From Candidatus Pelagibacter sp. RS40 (GTDB taxonomy: Bacteria; Pseudomonadota; Alphaproteobacteria; Pelagibacterales; Pelagibacteraceae): 64,000 nt of DNA. Positions 1 to 7,863 of this stretch are shown here, in pieces. A program made the position numbers and the translations under genes. Within the stretch, counting starts at the first letter, position 1; each line of letters starts with the position of its first letter. The stretch lies in NCBI RefSeq assembly GCF_002101295.1, contig NZ_CP020778.1, positions 558,001 to 622,000 of the forward strand, read 5' to 3'. The notes beneath the pieces are model-generated. The model saw only the letters and a list, made by a program, of their open reading frames with translations. It ran no database searches and was not told where the DNA came from.

Positions 1-12
1 ATTAAAAATTGG

Positions 13-450
13 ATGAAAGATGCTGCAAATATTTTATTTGATGATAGCAAAAATGATCTACGTGCACTTCCTAAAACAGTAAGACTACAAATTTTATTAG
101 TTTTAAGTTTTATTTGGACTACAGTTTTTAGTTTATATGTTTTTTCATATACAACTTTTGCATTTGGGTGGGCTGGTCTTTTTTTAGCTCATATAGGATT
201 AATATTTGCTGTCTACATGACTTTTAAACAATTCCATAAAGCAGAAGCAAAATCCGCAAGTGTTTTTCAAACAAAAAATTTTGACCCTTTTAAAATAATG
301 GTAATTGTTTTTGTAATAGTATTTATTTTTATTTTTTCAAAAGGTATTGAAGTTTTAACTAGTCCGAATCCAAATTCTTACTCAATTCCATATGATGGTC
401 CTTTAAAATCAGCGTTTGAAAAATGGCTACCATTTACTAAAGGTAAATAA
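13..450 (+). CDS. hypothetical three-helix membrane protein
   Basis: I do not recognise this 145-residue protein. It has three clear hydrophobic stretches (about residues 25-48, 52-70 and 94-111), separated by a short Lys/Ala-rich loop, and a soluble C-terminal tail of about 30 residues, so it should sit in the inner membrane. The ATG follows GG at positions 11-12. Its stop codon shares one base with the ATG of the next gene (TAATG), so the two are probably translationally coupled. No function is assigned. Confidence 0.7.
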   Translation: MKDAANILFDDSKNDLRALPKTVRLQILLVLSFIWTTVFSLYVFSYTTFAFGWAGLFLAHIGLIFAVYMTFKQFHKAEAKSASVFQTKNFDPFKIMVIVFVIVFIFIFSKGIEVLTSPNPNSYSIPYDGPLKSAFEKWLPFTKGK

Positions 451-830
451 TGGACAATATTACAAAAAACTTACAATTAGCTTTAATGTGTATTATTTTA
501 GTGAGCACAGTTATTGCTGTTGGCATAGAAATTAAAAATATGTTCACCAATCAGTTGGTAACATTAGCTGATTTACTTTTAATGTTTCTTTACTTAGAGG
601 TGCTAGCTATGGTTAGAGTTTTTTGGAACCAGCAGTCTATTAGTATTACACTTCCATTGCTTATTGCGATAACGGCTCTTGCCCGATTTATTATTTTACA
701 AGGTAAGGAGATGGATCCTACTGCACTTGTTTACGAAGCAGTTGCAATTTTGTTAATTGCTGGAGCAATTGTTGTTTTAAGGTTGAGACACAGTGATAAA
801 TTAGGTCTAAAGAAAAAAAAATCGAAATAA
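450..830 (+). CDS. PsiE-family (phosphate-starvation-inducible E) membrane protein
   Basis: 126 residues with four hydrophobic segments (about 10-30, 38-56, 65-84, 92-112) and a Lys-rich cytoplasmic tail. The segments around EIKNMF, LLMFLYLEVLAM and ALARFIILQG match my memory of the PsiE family, whose biochemical role is unknown. It overlaps the preceding membrane gene by one base and is followed 9 bases later by a photolyase-like gene. PsiE naming rests on family resemblance only; I see no Pho box in the short upstream sequence. Confidence 0.7.
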   Translation: MDNITKNLQLALMCIILVSTVIAVGIEIKNMFTNQLVTLADLLLMFLYLEVLAMVRVFWNQQSISITLPLLIAITALARFIILQGKEMDPTALVYEAVAILLIAGAIVVLRLRHSDKLGLKKKKSK

Positions 831-839
831 TTAAAAGCA

Positions 840-1976
840 ATGTTTGAAGCTTCAAGGGCTAAGGCCATAAATCAATTAGATAATTTTGTTGAAAATAATC
901 TTTCAGAATATTCTAGACTAAGAAATTTTGATTTTGGACCTGAAAAGAGGTTAAATGTGTCTTGTTTATCACCATATATAACTCATGGGATAATTAATGA
1001 AAAAGAAGTGATACAAAAATCACTAAGTAAGTTTTCTTTCTCAAAAAATGAAAAATTTATTCAGGAAGTTTTATGGCGAACATATTGGAAAGGTTGGTTA
1101 GAATTAAGACCTAATGTTTGGACAGATTATCTTCTAGAATTAGATAAGATAAAAAAAGAATTTCAAAATAATCAAGATTATCTGTCTGCAATTGATGGAA
1201 AAACAAATATAGATTGCTTCAATGAATGGGTAAACGAGCTTAAAGAGAATAATTATTTACATAATCACACAAGAATGTGGTTCGCTAGTATTTGGATTTT
1301 TACTTTAGAATTACCTTGGCAATTAGGTGCGGAATTTTTTATGCAACATCTTTTTGATGGAGATGCTGCTTCAAATACACTTGGATGGAGATGGGTTGCG
1401 GGTATTCAAACTCAAGGTAAACATTACTTAGCGAGTGAATGGAATATTAAAAAATTTACTAACAATAGATTTCAAAAAGTTAAATTAAATGAAAATGCTC
1501 CTCCAAAAGTATCTGAAAAATCTTATAATGTAGTAAAACAAAATTTTACTAACCCACAAAATTTTGAAGAAAAAAACCTGTTGGTTTTTGAAAATAATCT
1601 CTCATTCGAAATTACTGACTTTAAAGATAAACACTTTAAGAAAATTTACTTAGTTTCTAATAAAAATAATAATAGATCTATAAAGCTTAGTGAGAAATTA
1701 TTGAAATTTAAATCTCAGTTAATTGAGGATCAAGAAAAAAGATTAAAAGATCAATCTATTGATTGTGAAATTATTAACATTAGTGAAATAACAAATGTTG
1801 AAAATTGTTGTGGTTTATATCCAACAATAGGTGAGAATTTAGATTTTTTAAATTCGAATAATTTAGGAATTCATTTCTTATATAGAAATATTGATCAAAA
1901 CGCATGGAAATATTGTAACAAAGGATTTTTTAATTTTAAAAAATATATTCCCAAGATTATAGAGCATATTTTGTAA
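840..1976 (+). CDS. photolyase/cryptochrome-like protein with N-terminal FAD-binding domain
   Basis: The first 210 residues resemble the helical FAD-binding domain of DNA photolyases: CLSPYITHGIIN near residue 42, a LWRTYWKGW helix near 78, NNYLHNHTRMWFASIW near 137, and DGDAASNTLGWRWVAGIQTQGKHY near 174, which corresponds to the FAD/substrate region (usually HxxGDxAxNxxxWQWVAG). Normal photolyases place an alpha/beta antenna domain before this region. Here it is absent, and about 140 residues with alternating beta/alpha character (LLVFENNL, KKIYLVSNKN, CEIINISEI, IHFLYRNI) follow instead. This suggests a flavin photoreceptor or repair enzyme with rearranged domains. At 378 residues it is shorter than usual photolyases (about 450-500). 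Confidence 0.75.
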   Translation: MFEASRAKAINQLDNFVENNLSEYSRLRNFDFGPEKRLNVSCLSPYITHGIINEKEVIQKSLSKFSFSKNEKFIQEVLWRTYWKGWLELRPNVWTDYLLELDKIKKEFQNNQDYLSAIDGKTNIDCFNEWVNELKENNYLHNHTRMWFASIWIFTLELPWQLGAEFFMQHLFDGDAASNTLGWRWVAGIQTQGKHYLASEWNIKKFTNNRFQKVKLNENAPPKVSEKSYNVVKQNFTNPQNFEEKNLLVFENNLSFEITDFKDKHFKKIYLVSNKNNNRSIKLSEKLLKFKSQLIEDQEKRLKDQSIDCEIINISEITNVENCCGLYPTIGENLDFLNSNNLGIHFLYRNIDQNAWKYCNKGFFNFKKYIPKIIEHIL

Positions 1977-2006
1977 TAAAAATTTTATGTGATATAAATT
2001 ATTTCT

Positions 2007-2234
2007 ATGAATAATCCTCAAATATTAGAAATTATTGAAAACTTAAAAGGAAGAAGAGCCTATGAAGAAAAAAGAGCTTCTAAGTTAGGTTTTAGTTCAT
2101 TGTATGCCTATATCGAGGATAAAATTTTAAAGAAAAAAGTTTTTGAAGAGTCTAAAGTTATTCAAAATAAAATAGAAAAAGATAATCCTGAAAAGATAAA
2201 AAAAGAAAAAAAAAGTAGTTGCTCTTGCTGCTAA
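2007..2234 (+). CDS. small charged protein with Cys-rich C-terminus
   Basis: 75 residues, unrecognised. The body is strongly charged and predicted helical (Lys/Glu-rich, coiled-coil-like). The chain ends in SSCSCC, giving Cys at 72, 74 and 75. A Cys-rich tail like this could bind metal or be lipidated or oxidised, but that is inference. It lies between two photolyase-like genes, one base from the end of the convergent DUF2256 gene, so a link to light repair or flavin/iron chemistry is possible. Confidence 0.6.
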   Translation: MNNPQILEIIENLKGRRAYEEKRASKLGFSSLYAYIEDKILKKKVFEESKVIQNKIEKDNPEKIKKEKKSSCSCC

Positions 2235-2235
2235 T

Positions 2236-2361
2236 TTAAGATCTCGAGCACTTTTTAGAACAATATTTAACTCTTTCCCAGTTCAACTTCCATTTTCGTC
2301 TCCATGCAAATGATCTTTTACATATTGGGCATATTTTAGAAGGTAGATTTTGTTTTTTCAC
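2236..2361 (-). CDS. DUF2256 zinc-ribbon small protein
   Basis: A 41-residue gene. The translation contains CPICKRSF near residue 11, WRRKWKLNWE in the middle and YCSKKC near residue 33. This is the layout of DUF2256: two Cys pairs around a Trp/Arg-rich core, probably a zinc ribbon. The start is GTG at 2361-2359, overlapping the TGA of the upstream photolyase gene (2360-2358) as GTGA, so translation is probably coupled. From memory, DUF2256 genes often neighbour cryptochrome/photolyase genes, as here; the function is unknown. Confidence 0.85.
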   Translation of the reverse strand: MKKQNLPSKICPICKRSFAWRRKWKLNWERVKYCSKKCSRS

Positions 2362-3851
2362 TGGATTGTATTTTGTTTTATAAATTTTTCTGCCTCGGAT
2401 AATATCAGTTTTTTCCTTTCAGCTTTCATTTTATCAAAAATTCTCACCATCATCGATAATCTTGGGTTTTTTAAAAAAAAACTTCTATTCCTGTTGATAA
2501 ACCTCCAGTACAAACCATCCATTGTGTTGCACCATTCTCCTTTTTTAAAATCCATCATCTTCATAAAATAACTGGATCCACAAATGTAAGGTTTGGTTGC
2601 AAAAATACCTCCATCACTAAACAAGCCCATACCATAAACATTTGGAACCATAACCCAATCAGAGGAGTCAACAAACATTTCCATAAACCATTTATAAACG
2701 ATGTTAGGTTTAATTTCACAAAGGTTCATAATATTAGACAAAATCATTAATCTCTCTATGTGATGTGACCATCCATATTTCAACGCGTTCTTAATTGCGT
2801 AATCTAAAGGTGGAAGGCCAGTTGATCCATCGTACCAACTTTTTTTCATTTTTCTATTTTGTTTAAAGAAGTTTCTTGTTTCCATTTCATTAGAATAACT
2901 TTGATAAATACCTCTCATAAATTCTCTCCACCCTATAACTTGTCGGATATATCCCTCTAATGAATTTAATCTAATTTTATTTTTCTTATGAAAATCTAAG
3001 ATTTTTTTTATTATAAGCTCAGGGGTAATTAATCCTAAATTTATATAAGGACTTAATGCGCTGTGAAATAATATATTGTCTTTTTGATCAACAGCATCCT
3101 CGTAATCACCGAATAAATTAGATTTTTCCTTAATAAAAAAATTTAATAGCTTGATGACATCCTCATATTCCGTTGCAAACCAAAAGTTTTCCACATTTCC
3201 AGGATGATCTTTAAAGTATTTTTCAATAATAAGTTTTAATTTTTTTGTATGAGATGTCTCTTTTATTTTTGGAAATTTTGGAATTGAAATATTTTTTGGT
3301 AGTTTGTTCCTATTATCTTCATCAAAACTCCACTTTCCTCCCTCGGGGGTTCCATCTTTTTTAATTAAAACATCTAATTCTCTTCGTGTATCTTTATAAA
3401 AGACAGCCATAAAAGGTTTTTTTGATTTTGATAGATATTTTTTAAAGTTTTCTCTTGAATTCAAAAACATCGGTGTTTGGACAATATTCCAGTTAATATT
3501 TTCTTTTTTGGTGAAATTACTTATTTTTTTTTCAAAAAATTTATCTTCAATTTCGAAGCTAGAAATTTCAGTAATTTTTTTTGATTTTATAATTTTTTTT
3601 AATTTTTCAGTGTAATTTAACTTAAATATCTTTTCCTCTATTGATGAGTATTCAATTTTAAAATTACTTTTTTTTAATCTTTCTGCATGCGACCGCATGG
3701 ACGAGAGAAACAACAAAATTTTATTTTTGTGGTGTTTTTCGTAAGTACATAGTTCAAAATCCTCAGCCATATAAAAAATATGGTCTTTTTTAAATTTTTC
3801 TAAGTATTTTTCATCAAATAGCTGGTTTCCTAGTAGAAAAAATAATTTCAT
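2358..3851 (-). CDS. cryptochrome/photolyase-family protein, FeS-BCP ((6-4) photolyase-like) type
   Basis: 497 residues. The N-terminus (LFFLLGNQLFDE) and the C-terminal region (GWREFMRGIY near 307, HHIERLMILSN near 363, VPNVYGMGLFSDGG near 402, MDGLYWRFI near 444) fit the prokaryotic FeS-BCP/CryB family, which repairs (6-4) photoproducts with FAD and usually a [4Fe-4S] cluster. The usual DYCxxC pair is not present: the corresponding stretch reads DFKKGEWC. Nearby Cys are C378, C424 and C441, so cluster ligation differs or is lost. Its stop overlaps the DUF2256 start. Divergent from the SDR gene with a 28-base gap. Confidence 0.88.
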   Translation of the reverse strand: MKLFFLLGNQLFDEKYLEKFKKDHIFYMAEDFELCTYEKHHKNKILLFLSSMRSHAERLKKSNFKIEYSSIEEKIFKLNYTEKLKKIIKSKKITEISSFEIEDKFFEKKISNFTKKENINWNIVQTPMFLNSRENFKKYLSKSKKPFMAVFYKDTRRELDVLIKKDGTPEGGKWSFDEDNRNKLPKNISIPKFPKIKETSHTKKLKLIIEKYFKDHPGNVENFWFATEYEDVIKLLNFFIKEKSNLFGDYEDAVDQKDNILFHSALSPYINLGLITPELIIKKILDFHKKNKIRLNSLEGYIRQVIGWREFMRGIYQSYSNEMETRNFFKQNRKMKKSWYDGSTGLPPLDYAIKNALKYGWSHHIERLMILSNIMNLCEIKPNIVYKWFMEMFVDSSDWVMVPNVYGMGLFSDGGIFATKPYICGSSYFMKMMDFKKGEWCNTMDGLYWRFINRNRSFFLKNPRLSMMVRIFDKMKAERKKLILSEAEKFIKQNTIQ

Positions 3852-3879
3852 TACCTATATATAACCCTTCAAAAAAAAT

Positions 3880-4590
3880 ATGTCAGATAAATATTTAATA
3901 GTTGGTGCAACAGGATCAATAGGATCTAATTTAGCAGAGCAATTGTACTCACTAGGTAAAAAAATTCACCTAGTAGGTAGAGATGAGGAGCAAACCAAAT
4001 CTTTATCTGAAAAATTTAACTGTGATTACACTATATTAAATGTTTTAGATGATGGTTTTGTAGAAAAACTAAGGTCAGACATTGAGGAAGTTAAAGGTAT
4101 AGCATACTGCGTTGGTTCAATTGATCTGAAGCCATTTAGAATGGTAACCGAAACAGATTTAAACAAATGTATGAAGCTTAATCTTTACTCTGCAATAGAT
4201 TTAATAAAAGGGTACCAAGAGTCATTAAAAAAAAATAAGGGGTCAATAGTACTATTTTCAACAGTCGCAGCTCAAAGAGGTTTTACTAATCACTCTATAA
4301 TTGCATCAACAAAAGCAGCTGTTGAGGGACTTACTGTGTCATTAGCTGCTGAATTTGCTCCAAATATCAGAGTTAATTGTATTGCACCTAGTTTAACAAA
4401 TTCAAAAATAGCTGAACCAATGTTAAAGAATAAAGTTTTAGCAGAGGGAATTGCTAAAGCACATCCTCTTAAAAGAATTGGAGAAGGAAAAGACTCGGCT
4501 TCGCTAGCAAAATTTTTGATTACTGATGAAAGTTCTTGGGTTACAGGTCAAATAATTGCAGTTGACGGTGGAAGATCAAAGCTATCCTAG
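3880..4590 (+). CDS. SDR-family protein lacking the catalytic Tyr
   Basis: 236 residues with a Rossmann fold. The glycine motif is GATGSIGSN (9-17), the usual Ser is at S127, and the C-terminus is VTGQIIAVDGGRS, typical of short-chain dehydrogenases. The YxxxK motif reads I141-A-S-T-K145, so the catalytic Tyr is Ile. From memory, a subgroup of SDRs next to photolyase genes in marine bacteria shares this kind of change. It may bind NAD(P) without classical oxidoreductase activity. It is divergent from the photolyase gene and is followed within two bases by the sugar dehydrogenase gene. Confidence 0.85.
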   Translation: MSDKYLIVGATGSIGSNLAEQLYSLGKKIHLVGRDEEQTKSLSEKFNCDYTILNVLDDGFVEKLRSDIEEVKGIAYCVGSIDLKPFRMVTETDLNKCMKLNLYSAIDLIKGYQESLKKNKGSIVLFSTVAAQRGFTNHSIIASTKAAVEGLTVSLAAEFAPNIRVNCIAPSLTNSKIAEPMLKNKVLAEGIAKAHPLKRIGEGKDSASLAKFLITDESSWVTGQIIAVDGGRSKLS

Positions 4591-4591
4591 A

Positions 4592-5653
4592 GTGAAAAAA
4601 TTTTTTTTTCTATTTATTTTTATACTTTCATTTTCAAAAGCTAATTCGGAAAACTTTAAATTTGTAAAGATTGCTAATTTAAATAATCCTTGGGGCTCTT
4701 CTTTTTTAAATAATGATGAAATGATAATAACTGAAAAAGGTGGTCTCATTAAGATTGTAAATATTATTAATAATCAAGTTAACGATGTTGAGCACAATCT
4801 TAATTTTTTGGAAGATGGACAAGGAGGACTGCTTGATATTCTACATCAAGAAAATAAAGTTTGGATTTCATATACAGAAAATAGAGGAAATGGGAAAACT
4901 AGTACTTCAATAGCTTTAGCAAATTTAGATAAAAAAAATTTAGTTTTTAGAAATATATTCCAAGCTAATCCACCAATAGATTCTGGCTATCACTTTGGTT
5001 CTAGATTAGCTATTAAGGGTAAATATCTTTACGCGTCAGCTGGTGAAAGAGGCAAAGGGATGATCGCACAAGATACATCAAAACATCCAGGTAGCATAAT
5101 CAGAATTCATTTAGATGGAAGTATTCCAAATGATAATCCTAAATTTGATGGAAAACCCAACTGGTTACCTGAAATTTATCAAATTGGTATTAGAAATCCT
5201 CAAGGACTGACTGTTTCACCTTTTGACGGTAAAGTTTATATGAGTAATCACGGTGCTAAAGGTGGAGATTGGTTTGGTGAAGCAAAAAAAGGTGAAAATT
5301 ATGGTTGGAAAATTCTTGGTTGGGGAGGAAAGAATTACTCGGGTTTACCTATAGGTCCAAAATGGAAACCAGGATTTACAAAAGCAATAAAATATTGGGT
5401 TCCTTCAATAGCAACAAGTGCAATTACTATTTATCAGGGCGAGGAATTTAATGAATGGAATGGTCATGCGTTAATTACATCTCTTAAAGATCAATCTTTA
5501 AGGAAATTGAAATTTGATGACTTAGATAAAGTAGAGGAAGAGGTTATTTTTAAAGGAGAAATTGGAAGAATTAGAGATATTCAAGTTCACCCTGTATCTG
5601 GAAAAATTTATTTTCTAAATGAAAATGGGCTCTGGTTAATGAAAAAAAGTTAA
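4592..5653 (+). CDS. PQQ-dependent aldose (glucose/sorbosone) dehydrogenase-like, secreted
   Basis: I use the GTG at 4592 because it gives a signal peptide (MKKFFFLFIFILSFSKANS) directly after the SDR stop; an in-frame TTG at 4556 would add an unlikely 12 residues. The 353-residue product has glucose/sorbosone dehydrogenase features: NNPWGSSF, EKGGLIKI, GQGGLLDI, YASAGERG, RNPQGL, SNHGAKGGDW, ENYGWKI. These are blades of a beta-propeller that binds PQQ and Ca in E. coli YliI-type enzymes. It likely acts in the periplasm on aldoses. The stop overlaps the convergent MBL gene by 4 bases (TTAA). Confidence 0.85.
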   Translation: MKKFFFLFIFILSFSKANSENFKFVKIANLNNPWGSSFLNNDEMIITEKGGLIKIVNIINNQVNDVEHNLNFLEDGQGGLLDILHQENKVWISYTENRGNGKTSTSIALANLDKKNLVFRNIFQANPPIDSGYHFGSRLAIKGKYLYASAGERGKGMIAQDTSKHPGSIIRIHLDGSIPNDNPKFDGKPNWLPEIYQIGIRNPQGLTVSPFDGKVYMSNHGAKGGDWFGEAKKGENYGWKILGWGGKNYSGLPIGPKWKPGFTKAIKYWVPSIATSAITIYQGEEFNEWNGHALITSLKDQSLRKLKFDDLDKVEEEVIFKGEIGRIRDIQVHPVSGKIYFLNENGLWLMKKS

Positions 5654-6708
5654 TTATAATTAAGAAGTTTTTTAAGTGATTGAAACTCTCCAATTTTAAA
5701 AATTAAAGCTTCATCACTTTTATATCCATAATTTTGTGCATTATCTTTAAATCTTTGCCTTGGCTCCATAATTGGTTCTAAGGAAAGCACAAATGTTCCC
5801 CAGTGCATTCCTAAAACCTTTTTACTTTTGAGATTTCTGGCTATGCTCAATGCTTCTTCTGGATTTGTGTGATAAGTTGATTTATCTTTATAGGGTGCCA
5901 TGGGGTAAAAGTTATAAGCACCTATATTTAAAATCGTTAAATCTATTGGTCCATATTTCTCACCAAGATCTTTGTAAATATTTCCAACACCTGTATCACA
6001 AGCAAAAAGTATTTTTTTACCCTTGTAATTAATCAAAAAATTTCCCCACAAAGTTTTATTGGTATCTGTCAAACTTCTTTTAGACCAATGAACTGCTGGT
6101 AAAAAAGTTACTTTTAAATCATTATTCACTGTGATCTCGTCGTACCAATCCATTTCATTAACGTCTTTATACCGTTTAAAATATTTTCCTAATTTTAGAG
6201 GAAGCATTACCTTTGCTTGCTTGTATGGAAATTTTCTTATTGTACTCATATCTTGATGATCATAATGATTATGAGTTAGTAAAAATAAATTAATTTCTGG
6301 TAATTCATCTAAATTTAAAGCTGGTTCAGTAAATCTTTTGGGCCCAAATATAAGTGGTCCAGCGTTTTTGGAAAAAACAGGATCTGTAATAATCGTGGTC
6401 TCACCTAATTTAATCAAAAAAGTAGCATGACCAATCCAACCAATATAATCATCATTTTTTAGGATATTAAATTCTTTAATTACATTACTTTTTTCTACAA
6501 CATGATCACTCGGAACAGTCATATCCAAATATTTTTTTTCTTGTCTAAACTTTTTAAATGACCAATTAAAATTTTTATTTCTCTCAGGGGATCCTTCAGG
6601 ATTTCTAAATGTTCCATCTGGTAAGTGATGATAAGGTTTATTTTCCATACTTATTGTGAATGAGTTATAAGTTAAAAAAATAACAATAAAAATTGCTAAT
6701 TTTTTCAC
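5650..6708 (-). CDS. MBL-fold hydrolase, NAPE-PLD-like, secreted or membrane-anchored
   Basis: 352 residues. An N-terminal hydrophobic leader (MKKLAIFIVIFLTYNSFTIS) is followed by a metallo-beta-lactamase fold: GWIGHATFLIK near 90, TDPVFS near 108, the metal motif HNHYDH at 146-151, and later ACDTGVG and MHWGTFVLS. FGPKRF and WGNFLI match the N-acylphosphatidylethanolamine phospholipase D-like branch. Two metal ions are expected. The physiological substrate is unknown; a lipid phosphodiester is plausible. It stands 9 bases upstream of folD on the same strand's far side. Confidence 0.85.
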   Translation of the reverse strand: MKKLAIFIVIFLTYNSFTISMENKPYHHLPDGTFRNPEGSPERNKNFNWSFKKFRQEKKYLDMTVPSDHVVEKSNVIKEFNILKNDDYIGWIGHATFLIKLGETTIITDPVFSKNAGPLIFGPKRFTEPALNLDELPEINLFLLTHNHYDHQDMSTIRKFPYKQAKVMLPLKLGKYFKRYKDVNEMDWYDEITVNNDLKVTFLPAVHWSKRSLTDTNKTLWGNFLINYKGKKILFACDTGVGNIYKDLGEKYGPIDLTILNIGAYNFYPMAPYKDKSTYHTNPEEALSIARNLKSKKVLGMHWGTFVLSLEPIMEPRQRFKDNAQNYGYKSDEALIFKIGEFQSLKKLLNYN

Positions 6709-6717
6709 AGTAATAAT

Positions 6718-7566
6718 TTAATTTTTTTGTGATCTTTTGAAACAATCTATTGTGTTTTTTAGTAAACACGCGATAGTCATTGGGCCAACACCTCCAGGAA
6801 CGGGTGTTAATGCTTTTGCAACTTTTGAAACTTCATCAAATGCTACATCTCCAACTATACCTTTTTCCGTTTTATTAATTCCAACATCTATAACAATTGC
6901 ATCTTTTTTAACCCAGTCACCTTTTACTAATTCAGGGATACCAACTGCTGCCACTATAATATCCCCCTCTAAACACTCTGCTTTTAAATCTTTTGTTTTT
7001 GAATGAGTGATAGTTACGGTACAATTTTCCTTTAATAATAATTGCGTCATAGGCTTTCCGTTTAAATTTGATCTACCAACTACAACTGCCTTTTTTCCGT
7101 TTAAGTTAGGTTCAATTTTTTTAATAAGAAGATAACATCCAAGAGGTGTACATGGAATTGAGCTTTCATATCCGGAAGATAAATTACCAACATTCATAGG
7201 ATGAAATCCATCAACATCTTTTGCTGGATCAATAGCCTCAATAACTTTCTGTTTATCAATATGTTTTGGCAGTGGAAGCTGTACTAAAATTCCTGAAACA
7301 CTATTATCTTTATTTAGCTCTTCTATTTTTCCTAAAACAGTTTTTTCTTCGACTGAGTCTGGATACCTTATTACATCAGATTTTAAGCCGACCTCAATTG
7401 CTGATTTCTCCTTATTTCTCACATAAATTTGACTAGGAGTTAAATCTCCTATTAGTATTACTGTTAAACCAGGGACTTGATTATATTTTTTTTTTAATTC
7501 AGAAACTTCTTCTTTTAGTTCCTGTCTAAGTTCAGCCGCAGCTTTTTTTCCATCGATTAAAATCAT
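6718..7566 (-). CDS. folD: bifunctional methylenetetrahydrofolate dehydrogenase/cyclohydrolase
   Basis: 282 residues, the usual length. Motifs: Y48VRNK (catalytic Lys region), VQLPLPKHI, DVDGFHPMNVG, PCTPLG, VVVGRSNLNGKP (NADP site) and PGGVGPMTIACLL. FolD interconverts 5,10-methylene-, methenyl- and 10-formyl-THF in the cytosol, supplying formyl-THF for purine synthesis (purH is also in this window) and linking to C1 oxidation. It is on the minus strand, four bases after yggT. Confidence 0.97.
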   Translation of the reverse strand: MILIDGKKAAAELRQELKEEVSELKKKYNQVPGLTVILIGDLTPSQIYVRNKEKSAIEVGLKSDVIRYPDSVEEKTVLGKIEELNKDNSVSGILVQLPLPKHIDKQKVIEAIDPAKDVDGFHPMNVGNLSSGYESSIPCTPLGCYLLIKKIEPNLNGKKAVVVGRSNLNGKPMTQLLLKENCTVTITHSKTKDLKAECLEGDIIVAAVGIPELVKGDWVKKDAIVIDVGINKTEKGIVGDVAFDEVSKVAKALTPVPGGVGPMTIACLLKNTIDCFKRSQKN

Positions 7567-7569
7567 AAA

Positions 7570-7863
7570 TTAATTAAATATAATTGGTGCTAAGTAGAGC
7601 TTCATACACATTTCTACAAACCATATCAACAAAAGAAGAATGATAGGGGAAATGTCAAAAGCACCTAAATTAGGAAGAAATCTTCGAATTCTTGATAGAG
7701 CTGGTTCTGTAAACCTATAACCAAACTGTAATATGGAATAAACAAATCTATTTGAAGTATTTATTATATTAAAACCAACCAACCAGCTTAATATTACATA
7801 GCCAATTACTACATAAGAATATAATTTCAAAACTTGAAGAGCTAAGTAATAAATAGCTATCAT
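7570..7863 (-). CDS. YggT-family membrane protein
   Basis: 97 residues with two hydrophobic regions and the family-like stretch YVILSWLVGFN then EPALSRIRRFLPNLGAFDISPIILLLLIWF. YggT proteins are small inner-membrane proteins of unclear role, linked to osmotic stress and envelope. It overlaps the upstream mscS gene by four bases (ATGA), suggesting coupled expression of two envelope/osmotic genes. Confidence 0.88.
   Translation of the reverse strand: MIAIYYLALQVLKLYSYVVIGYVILSWLVGFNIINTSNRFVYSILQFGYRFTEPALSRIRRFLPNLGAFDISPIILLLLIWFVEMCMKLYLAPIIFN

Noticed and set aside
2350-2571. Plus-strand open frame of 73 codons
   Set aside because: It lies opposite the photolyase and DUF2256 genes, which have clear family motifs on the minus strand.
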